Under the pieces are notes generated by a model that was given only the letters and a program-made list of their open reading frames with translations, had not been told where the DNA came from and made no database searches. From assembly GCA_025056835.1 (NCBI GenBank), contig JANWVS010000056.1, forward strand, positions 1 through 8,833: a stretch of 8,833 bases of DNA, in the 5' to 3' direction. The DNA comes from Gemmataceae bacterium. GTDB lineage: Bacteria > Planctomycetota > Planctomycetia > Gemmatales > Gemmataceae. Shown here in pieces: positions 1 to 5,083 of this stretch (its first letter is position 1; each line of letters begins with the position of its first letter). The position numbers and the translations under genes are program-made.

Positions 1-71
1 CACGCTTGCACTCCGGCAGGCACAACGGCACTCAGCCACAACAGCGCGAAACCTTCGCTCAGGCGGCGCAT
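1..71 (-). CDS. N-terminus of a secreted protein, cut by the window edge
   Basis: Only the first 23 codons are visible; the rest lies left of the window. They read as a Sec-type signal peptide: a basic start (MRRLSEG), a hydrophobic core (FALLWLSAVVPAG) and a possible VQA cleavage site. The ATG is supported by a perfect AAGGAGGT Shine-Dalgarno sequence four bases upstream. The gene begins 57 bases after the stop of the leftward CPFC-motif gene, so the two are probably co-transcribed. The function cannot be told from this fragment. It could be an exported enzyme, a lipoprotein or another secreted protein of unknown role. The start and export prediction are seen in the sequence; the operon link is inferred from spacing. 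Confidence 0.7.
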   Translation of the reverse strand, partial: MRRLSEGFALLWLSAVVPAGVQA

Positions 72-75
72 GGGG

Positions 76-83
76 ACCTCCTT
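76..83 (-). promoter_or_regulatory. Perfect Shine-Dalgarno sequence of the gene at 1-71
   Basis: The minus strand reads AAGGAGGT, fully complementary to the 16S rRNA tail, four bases before the ATG at 71. It is the strongest ribosome binding site in the window and decides the start of the truncated gene. The 11 bases next to it on the upstream side (84-94) are complementary to the predicted 5' end of the small RNA candidate at 3325-3393. Confidence 0.8.
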
Positions 84-128
84 GTTCGTTTGGCGGCCTT
101 GCCGAACCAGAGTTGTACGGCAAGCCGC

Positions 129-1298
129 TTACTTTTTCGCCGGCGGCGGTTGCGTGTCGATTTCCAACTGCAACAATTCCTCCACGTCGCGGACCCATTC
201 GGCGTCGCGGGCTCGCTGGGCGGCCACGAAGTGCTTGGCCTTAGGCTCCGGCGAGCACAGGGCAAACCGCAGGATCTCGCGCTTGACCACGGGTATCGCG
301 TACTCCTTGCGGTCGAAGAGACTCAAGACACGATCGGTCATCTCCCAGCGCCGCCAACGGCGCAAGTCGGCGATGCCGAAGTCGGCGATGTCCGGTTGGT
401 CGAGGATGAGATCGATGCCTTGGACCAGCTGGGCGGGCGAAACCACGTCTTGGCGATGTTCCCACAGGACACGAATGGTGCGCAGGCAGGTGTAGCGGAA
501 GGTGAAATCGTGCTTACCGTTTTTGAGATGATCGAGCAGGTACTGCCAGCCGGACTTCGGTTCGATGAGGATGTTGGCGAACAACATACCGTCGACGCCG
601 GATCCCTTGCGGACTTCCGGATCTTCGATCATGGAGCGCAGCAGCTTGGCGTGTTCAGCATTGCCGCAGTGGCCCAGGAGCGAGGCGTACAGCCCATAGC
701 GGTACGACGGCGTCTTCGGGTCCTTGAGCCAACCCGCGATGACATCGGCGGGCAGCTTGGCGGCCATGTCCTTGTAGTCCTTGTAATCGGCCTTGGCAAA
801 TTCGCGGTAGGCGTCCATGGCCACTTCGAAATCGGGATTGTTCAAGAAGTCGAAGCAGTAACGCAGCCGCTCCGGCATCGGCCGATTGTGGATCTTGATC
901 GCTCCCTCCAGGTACTTGATGAGGTCGCTGTCGGCCGTGGTTTCCACGCCGCGATAGGCATCGAGATTGCCTTTGTACACGTCGATGAAGAGCAAAAATT
1001 TGTTCTTGGCGAAGGGCAAGTGCTTGGGGATGGTAATGGTATTGCCTTTGACGCTCTTGAGATATTCGTGCGGTTTGAGGACCTTCTCGATGATGAAATC
1101 CGTGGTGCCGTCCAAGCCGTTGGCGCCGAGCCGGGCGTTGGTGAAGCTGCCGAAAACGACCATCGAAGCCTGCGTGAAGTCGCCGACCAAGGTAGCGCCT
1201 TCAGGGCCGCAAAACGGACAAGCCGCTGTCCCGGGGACCACGGCCGCTACGAGGAGAACCAGCACCGCCGCCCGCCCCAAGGGCCATGCTCGCACCAT
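129..1298 (-). CDS. Secreted protein with N-terminal CPFC motif, unknown function
   Basis: This 389-residue protein has a clear signal peptide (residues 1-26, hydrophobic core AAVLVLLVAAVV). Cleavage after GTAA would leave CPFC (27-30) at the mature N-terminus. Residues about 32-130 look beta-rich (for example ASMVVFGSFTNA and GNTITIP). The rest, about 140-375, looks alpha-helical with helix-turn-helix-like units that could form a HEAT-like solenoid. It ends in a proline/lysine tail (QPPPAKK). From memory, similar secreted proteins opening with CPFC occur in planctomycetes; no function is known to me. The beta-rich part after an N-terminal cysteine pair recalls netrin/TIMP-type OB folds, which is speculation. 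The ATG at 1298 is supported by a GAGGTG ribosome binding site 6 bases upstream. The TAAC context is a poor lipobox, so a lipoprotein is possible but less likely. It probably heads an operon with the gene at 1-71. Confidence 0.8.
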   Translation of the reverse strand: MVRAWPLGRAAVLVLLVAAVVPGTAACPFCGPEGATLVGDFTQASMVVFGSFTNARLGANGLDGTTDFIIEKVLKPHEYLKSVKGNTITIPKHLPFAKNKFLLFIDVYKGNLDAYRGVETTADSDLIKYLEGAIKIHNRPMPERLRYCFDFLNNPDFEVAMDAYREFAKADYKDYKDMAAKLPADVIAGWLKDPKTPSYRYGLYASLLGHCGNAEHAKLLRSMIEDPEVRKGSGVDGMLFANILIEPKSGWQYLLDHLKNGKHDFTFRYTCLRTIRVLWEHRQDVVSPAQLVQGIDLILDQPDIADFGIADLRRWRRWEMTDRVLSLFDRKEYAIPVVKREILRFALCSPEPKAKHFVAAQRARDAEWVRDVEELLQLEIDTQPPPAKK

Positions 1299-1359
1299 CG
1301 TCGCACCTCGCTACCGCAACAGGTCGCTTCGCATCACTCCACTCAAACTCTGCTGTTTT

Positions 1360-1388
1360 ATTATGCGCGGTTGGGCACGTCGCCGCAA
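1360..1388 (-). promoter_or_regulatory. Candidate sigma70-type promoter for the leftward CPFC operon
   Basis: On the minus strand a CATAAT -10 box (1365 to 1360) lies 17 bases after a weak -35 box, TTGCGG (1388 to 1383). The predicted start near 1353 would give a leader of about 55 bases before the ATG at 1298. The -10 box sits in a local AT-rich patch (TTTTATTATG on the plus strand) in an otherwise GC-rich interval. The -35 box matches the consensus at only three positions. Confidence 0.4.
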
Positions 1389-1468
1389 TGCGGGATGGAC
1401 GATCATCCGCACGACCGTTACGACCGATTTTGTCGCCGGCGATTCTCGGGCTTGGTCGTCGGGCGCCG

Positions 1469-1498
1469 TCGACAGCGGTGTGGCCGGTCCGTTAGAAT
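1469..1498 (+). promoter_or_regulatory. Candidate sigma70-type promoter for the SDR-amidase pair
   Basis: TCGACA (1469-1474) and TAGAAT (1493-1498) each match the sigma70 consensus at five of six positions and are 18 bases apart. Transcription would start near 1505 and leave about 58 bases of leader. That leader contains two GCCGGC palindromes (1513-1518 and 1529-1534) that could fold on each other. Confidence 0.45.
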
Positions 1499-1562
1499 GG
1501 TCGGTGCCTGACGCCGGCGGGGCGGACGGCCGGCGGCTCGTTGGCGTTTCTCGGGAGTCATC

Positions 1563-2417
1563 ATGGGTCAGCGTCGAAGCATCGCCGGATCGCGTATTTT
1601 AATTACGGGAGCCTCCCAAGGGATCGGCAGAGCCTTGGCGTTGGAGGCTGCCCGACAGGGAGCAAAGGTACTTGCTGCGGCGCGGCAAGAACCGTTGTTG
1701 GCGGAACTGGCTGCCGAGGCTTCCAGCCAAGGACTGGCCATCACCACCGTGGCGGCCGACGTCACCCGGTCCGAGGACCGCGTCAAGATGGTCGATGCGG
1801 CCCGGCAGGCTTTTGGCGGTTTGGATATCCTCATCAACAACGCCGGCATCGGCGCCACGGGCCATTTCGCCGATGTCGATTTCGCCAACCTGCGCAAGAT
1901 TTTCGAAGTGAATTTCTTCGGTCTCACGGAAACAACGCGGGCTTGCTTACCGCTGCTCAAACAAGGAGTCAAGCCGGCGATCGTGAACATATCGTCGATT
2001 GCGGGGAGGCGCGGTATCCCGGCGCGCAGCCACTATTCCGCGAGCAAATTTGCGGTGCAAGGGTTCAGCGAGGCGCTGCGGGCGGAGTTGGCCAAGGACG
2101 GCATCGACGTGCTGGTCGTCAGCCCCGGCCTGACGCAAACGAATTTCTCGAAAAACATGATCGAGCAGAAGGCTTTGATCAAGCTCGATCACCTCCGCGG
2201 CATGACATCGGAGCAGGTAGCCCGGGCCACTTTGCGGGCCGTCGCCAAGGGCAAGCACGAAACAACGCTAACCTTTCAGGGCCGTTTGCTCGTGTGGTTT
2301 GCCCGCTTCCTGCCGCGCTTCGTCGATTTCGTCACGAAGAAGAAGATCCACAGCTTGTTCGCCCAAGAAATGGCCGAACGACGCCGACAGCGTGCGGCCG
2401 GCGCCGCCTCGATATAA
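1563..2417 (+). CDS. Short-chain dehydrogenase/reductase (SDR), NADP(H) type likely
   Basis: This 284-residue protein is a classical SDR, expected to be a cytoplasmic or membrane-facing NAD(P)-dependent oxidoreductase of unknown substrate. The Rossmann cofactor loop is TGASQGIG (15-22) and NNAG lies at 92-95. The catalytic tetrad is complete: N117, S145, Y158 and K162, the last two within YSASK. The second strand ends in small residues followed by R41 instead of an acidic residue, which favours NADP(H). After the core, residues about 240-275 form a hydrophobic and basic amphipathic stretch (LLVWFARFLPRFVDFV), as in membrane-associated SDRs of the DHRS7/YqjQ kind. The start at 1563 follows CGGGAG by 6 bases and leaves the usual short N-terminal segment before the first strand. 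The amidase gene starts 9 bases after its stop, so the two probably form one transcript, although no shared pathway is evident. Confidence 0.9.
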   Translation: MGQRRSIAGSRILITGASQGIGRALALEAARQGAKVLAAARQEPLLAELAAEASSQGLAITTVAADVTRSEDRVKMVDAARQAFGGLDILINNAGIGATGHFADVDFANLRKIFEVNFFGLTETTRACLPLLKQGVKPAIVNISSIAGRRGIPARSHYSASKFAVQGFSEALRAELAKDGIDVLVVSPGLTQTNFSKNMIEQKALIKLDHLRGMTSEQVARATLRAVAKGKHETTLTFQGRLLVWFARFLPRFVDFVTKKKIHSLFAQEMAERRRQRAAGAASI

Positions 2418-2426
2418 TGCTCGACG

Positions 2427-3323
2427 ATGAACGCTCCGCAGAAACTGACCCTCGGTTTGGTGCAGATGCGTTGCAGCTCCGAACCGAGCGTCAACCTCGA
2501 GCGCGCCTGTGCTCAGATCGAGGCCGCGGCCAACGCCGGCGCGGATGTCATCTGCTTGCCGGAACTGTTCCTATCGCATTACTTCTGCCAGACCACCGCG
2601 ATTGAACGTTTCGACCTCGCCGAGGAAATCCCCGGCCCAACCACGCAGCGGCTGGGCCAGCTGGCCCGCAAATGGGGTAAAGTCATCGTTGCTTCGTTGT
2701 TCGAACGGCGTGCGCCGGGGCTGTGTCACAATACGGCGGTGGTGATTGATGCCGACGGCTCGCTGCTGGGCCGCTATCGCAAAATGCACATCCCCGATGA
2801 CCCGTTGTATTACGAAAAATACTACTTCGCGCCGGGCGACCTCGGCTTTCGCGCTTTCACGACACGCTTCGGCAGACTCGGAGTTCTCATCTGCTGGGAC
2901 CAGTGGTTTCCCGAGGCAGCCCGGCTGACGGCCCTCCAGGGCGCTCAGGTGTTGATCTATCCAACCGCTATTGGTTGGCACCCGAACGAAAAAGCCCGGT
3001 GGGGCATCGCTCAGCACTCAGCCTGGGAAACCGTCCAGAGAGCGCACGCGATCGCCAACGGCGTTTTTGTCGCGGCGATCAATCGCGTCGGTCATGAAGG
3101 TCCAAGCGACGGTGGGCTTGATTTCTGGGGGGCGTCCTTCGTCGCCGATCCATTCGGCACGCTCTTGCGGCGCGGCAGCCACGAAGACGAGGAACTGATC
3201 CTGCAAGAGTGCGATCTGGCCCGCATCGACGAAACGCGGCGCAACTGGCCGTTTTTGCGCGACCGCCGCATCGACGCGTACGCGGGGCTGCTGAGGCGCT
3301 GGGGCGATTCCGATTGCGACTAG
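2427..3323 (+). CDS. aguB: N-carbamoylputrescine amidase (nitrilase superfamily)
   Basis: The 298-residue protein is a carbon-nitrogen hydrolase of the usual length for AguB. AguB hydrolyses N-carbamoylputrescine to putrescine, CO2 and ammonia, the last step of the agmatine route from arginine to polyamines. The nitrilase triad is present: E46 in CLPELF, K119 in YRKMHIP and C156 in LICWDQWFPEAAR. The segment DPLYYEKYYFAPGD (125-138) and the AIGWHP segment later on are typical of AguB, which favours it over other nitrilases such as beta-ureidopropionase. No good ribosome binding site precedes the ATG at 2427. It lies 9 bases after the SDR stop, so translation may be coupled to that gene. Its usual partner, agmatine deiminase (AguA), is not in the window. 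The gene faces the leftward genes across a convergent gap. Confidence 0.92.
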   Translation: MNAPQKLTLGLVQMRCSSEPSVNLERACAQIEAAANAGADVICLPELFLSHYFCQTTAIERFDLAEEIPGPTTQRLGQLARKWGKVIVASLFERRAPGLCHNTAVVIDADGSLLGRYRKMHIPDDPLYYEKYYFAPGDLGFRAFTTRFGRLGVLICWDQWFPEAARLTALQGAQVLIYPTAIGWHPNEKARWGIAQHSAWETVQRAHAIANGVFVAAINRVGHEGPSDGGLDFWGASFVADPFGTLLRRGSHEDEELILQECDLARIDETRRNWPFLRDRRIDAYAGLLRRWGDSDCD

Positions 3324-3324
3324 C

Positions 3325-3364
3325 AAAAACCCCGCTGAACTCCCATCAAGGTCGATCAGCGGGG
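3325..3364 (-). terminator. Intrinsic terminator for leftward transcription
   Basis: On the minus strand CCCCGCTGA (3364-3356 read in plus coordinates as TCAGCGGGG) pairs perfectly over 9 bp with TCAGCGGGG (plus 3330-3338) across a 17-base loop. A TTTTT run follows at 3329-3325. The plus strand has no T-run after the stem, so the signal works leftward only. It begins one base past the stop of the amidase gene and would stop leftward RNA before it runs antisense into that gene. It could serve the PQQ-propeller transcript, about 370 bases downstream of that stop, or the small RNA candidate that starts just upstream. Confidence 0.75.
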
Positions 3365-3393
3365 CCGGAACAGAGAAGAGGCCAAACGAACCT
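3325..3393 (-). ncRNA. Candidate small RNA of about 70 nt between convergent genes
   Basis: A leftward promoter (3427-3400) would start RNA near 3393, and the U-tailed terminator ends it near 3325. This leaves about 30 single-stranded bases, beginning AGGUUCGUUUGGCC, followed by the terminator hairpin. That layout matches many bacterial trans-acting small RNAs: a short unpaired 5' part, then a terminator stem. No credible reading frame fits in it. The stretch complementary to 84-94 is at its predicted 5' end. I do not recognise it as a known family. The alternative is that the terminator only ends the PQQ-propeller mRNA and the promoter match is accidental. Confidence 0.35.
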
Positions 3394-3399
3394 GCGTTG

Positions 3400-3427
3400 A
3401 TGTTAAACGATTACCGGGCGATGTCAA
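3400..3427 (-). promoter_or_regulatory. Leftward promoter with perfect -35 and AT-rich upstream tract
   Basis: The minus strand has a perfect TTGACA (3427-3422), a 16-base spacer and TAACAT (3405-3400), which matches four of six -10 positions. Directly upstream lie eight T residues (plus 3429-3436, A on the plus strand) and further AT-rich sequence, resembling an UP element. No protein gene lies between it and the terminator at 3364-3325, so its product would be a short untranslated RNA. Confidence 0.45.
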
Positions 3428-3484
3428 GAAAAAAAACGAGAATTTTACGAAATTGAGATCGTTTAGGTGTTGATCGGTGTGGGT

Positions 3485-3521
3485 TCTAGATCATAACTCT
3501 AGATAGAATATGGAGTTATGA
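3485..3521. repeat. AT-rich inverted repeat with overlapping direct repeats
   Basis: TCATAACTC (3491-3499) and GAGTTATGA (3513-3521) form a perfect 9-bp inverted repeat around a 13-base loop. Overlapping it, TCTAGAT occurs twice at a 13-base spacing (3485-3491 and 3498-3504). The segment is far richer in A and T than its surroundings. It could be a hairpin in the 3' part of the PQQ-propeller transcript, an operator, or the end of a decayed mobile element. I found no matching copy elsewhere in the window. Confidence 0.5.
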
Positions 3522-3729
3522 CCACCATCGCGCGAATGGCCATCGGCGTTGACGCTTGCGCGAATCGCAGGACGACGGCGGGCGGTCGGGTCGCTGATAC
3601 CGCTCCCACGGCTCGGTGCGCAGCTGCGCACAGGTCGCCTTCGCCGTAAATGAAGGAAAGTCGTCCGCCTCACCGATGGTGTTCACGATGCATCGGTTGC
3701 CGCTGAGAACTTCCGCCGCTCGTTCGTTG
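3522..3729. other. Gene-free stretch between convergent genes
   Basis: With the preceding bases this completes a 406-base interval between the amidase stop and the PQQ-propeller stop. The composition is GC-rich again. A 43-codon open frame from an ATG at 3518 to a stop at 3647-3649 has its GGAG only two bases before the ATG. A leftward frame open down to 3516 is also present, but it enters from an out-of-frame shadow of the propeller gene. Neither resembles a protein I know, and I see no RNA gene here. It may be an old pseudogene fragment or simply a spacer. Confidence 0.4.
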
Positions 3730-4956
3730 CTAATTTCCCTTGTCCAAGTCCAAGCAAAGGATCTGTTCCCTGTCCCGCAGATACAATCGACGGTCGGCGA
3801 TGGTGCCCACGGTGCGGTTTTCGCCCAAGATGGCCACGCGTCCTTTTTCTTCGTAACGCTCCGGGGTAGCACGAACCAGTACCAAATCTCCTTTTTTGGT
3901 GGTGATGAAAAGGTGTCCGTCGGCCAACGTAATCGCACCTTTGCCGAATCCTTCCTGCGACCACACCACGCGTCCGGTCGCGGCATCCACGCACCGCAAA
4001 TCGATACGTTTGCTGAATTCTCCCGAAAGGCCATACAAGTAGCCTTCGTGGTGGACGGAATTGGCCCAGTAGTTGAGCATGGAGCTTTTCGGCCCTTTGC
4101 TCTCCCACAGGAGACTGGGCGGTCCGTCGGCTTTCAGCTGGAACAGCGCGCAGCCGACTTCTTCACCGGATGTTACAAAGAGCCGGTCGCCGATGACCAG
4201 TGGTGTGCAAATGTTGCAATCGTACTCCGTTTCCCAAGGGACACGCCAAAGCTGTTTGCCCTCGGAACTGACCGCCAACAAACTTTCGCCGGTAAAGAAA
4301 ATCAATTGCCGCCGGCCGCCCACGGTGACAGCGATCGGAGTGGCATAGCCGGCCCGGTCGTTGCCGACTTTCCAGACGGGACGTCCCGTCTTTTTGTCGA
4401 GCGCGGCCACGCCAGCCCCTTTGGCCCCCGGCACCGCCAGGACGAGGTCGCCTTCCACGGTCGGCGACGCCGACAAGCCCCAGGAAATGTTCTTGGCCCC
4501 AAACTCCGCGAGGATGTCGCGCTGCCAGACGATTTTCCCGTCTTTGGCACTCAGGCACACCATCGGACCATTCACTGACTGCACGTAAACAAAATCTCCC
4601 TCGATGGTTGGCGTGCTCCGTGGGCCGTTGCCGTATTGATTCTTGTACCCTTTGCCGAGCGGAGTCGACCACAATTCGGTTCCCCGGCGCGCATCGAGAG
4701 CGATAACGATCTCCTTGCCATCCCGCTGCACCATCGTGATGGCGCGGCCGCCGGCTACGGCGATCGACGAATAACCGTCGCCGCCCCGGGCCTTCCACAA
4801 CACCTTCGGTCCGCTTGTCGGCCAAGTGGTCAACAGACCGGTTTCCGGCGAGAAGCCGTTGCGATGGGGTCCCAGCCACTGCGGCCAGTCGGCAGCGGTC
4901 AGCGTTAGCGCACAGAGAAAAAACGAAGCGATTGCCAGTCGACCAATCCGGAACAT
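3730..4956 (-). CDS. Secreted PQQ-like beta-propeller protein (BamB-like repeats)
   Basis: This is an exported protein of about 408 residues with a signal peptide (MFRIGRLAIASFFLCALTL, cleavage likely after TAA at residue 22) and a mature start DWPQWLGPHRNG. Such openings are common in planctomycete PQQ-like proteins. Repeats of the form ALDxxxGxxxW run through it: ALDARRGTELW, CLSAKDGKIVW, ALDKKTGRPVW, AVSSEGKQLW and CVDAATGRVVW, then a last blade, so a single propeller is expected. PQQ-dependent dehydrogenase catalytic features are not apparent, so a scaffold or binding role outside the cytoplasm is more likely than alcohol oxidation. The ATG at 4956 was chosen because a GGGG-rich stretch lies about 9 bases upstream and the signal peptide starts cleanly. 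An ATG at 4971 in the same frame would add MGCAR and has no ribosome binding site. Frames reaching further upstream overlap polA and are not credible. Confidence 0.88.
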   Translation of the reverse strand: MFRIGRLAIASFFLCALTLTAADWPQWLGPHRNGFSPETGLLTTWPTSGPKVLWKARGGDGYSSIAVAGGRAITMVQRDGKEIVIALDARRGTELWSTPLGKGYKNQYGNGPRSTPTIEGDFVYVQSVNGPMVCLSAKDGKIVWQRDILAEFGAKNISWGLSASPTVEGDLVLAVPGAKGAGVAALDKKTGRPVWKVGNDRAGYATPIAVTVGGRRQLIFFTGESLLAVSSEGKQLWRVPWETEYDCNICTPLVIGDRLFVTSGEEVGCALFQLKADGPPSLLWESKGPKSSMLNYWANSVHHEGYLYGLSGEFSKRIDLRCVDAATGRVVWSQEGFGKGAITLADGHLFITTKKGDLVLVRATPERYEEKGRVAILGENRTVGTIADRRLYLRDREQILCLDLDKGN

Positions 4957-5006
4957 ACGCGCACACCCCATCAGTCGGGTACGTCGCCAATGCAGGAATT
5001 GTATGG

Positions 5007-5024
5007 GCCGTCCGAGCGGACGGC
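5007..5024. other. GC-rich hairpin in the polA-propeller spacer
   Basis: GCCGTCC (5007-5013) and GGACGGC (5018-5024) form a perfect 7-bp stem with a GAGC loop. In the leftward transcript the hairpin lies about 60 bases past the polA stop and 50 bases before the propeller start. No T-run follows on the minus strand, so it is not a classical terminator. It could slow polymerase, protect the polA 3' end or act in the leader of the propeller gene. Confidence 0.5.
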
Positions 5025-5050
5025 TTTCGCTTGATCCAGGATTTGGCCTG

Positions 5051-5069
5051 CCGCCGACGTTCGCGGCGG
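5051..5069. other. Second GC-rich hairpin just past the polA stop
   Basis: CCGCCG (5051-5056) and CGGCGG (5064-5069) form a perfect 6-bp stem around a 7-base loop, 15 bases beyond the polA stop on the minus strand. With the hairpin at 5007-5024 it makes a tandem pair in the 127-base spacer. Neither has a U-tail. Short GC palindromes are common in DNA of this composition, so function is uncertain. Confidence 0.4.
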
Positions 5070-5083
5070 ACCTCGATGGGTCT

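Noticed and set aside
1200..1220. CPFCG as a cytochrome c haem site
   Set aside because: A haem c site needs CxxCH; here the residue after the second cysteine is glycine.
6..1511. A 501-codon open frame on the plus strand across the CPFC gene
   Set aside because: It is antisense to a gene with a clear signal peptide, ribosome binding site and promoter, and it also runs through the divergent control region. The translation looks like noise.
3516..3729. A leftward protein fragment or frameshifted tail of the propeller gene
   Set aside because: The propeller protein already ends with a complete last blade and its own stop at 3730-3732. The other frame has no start of its own and no recognisable motif.
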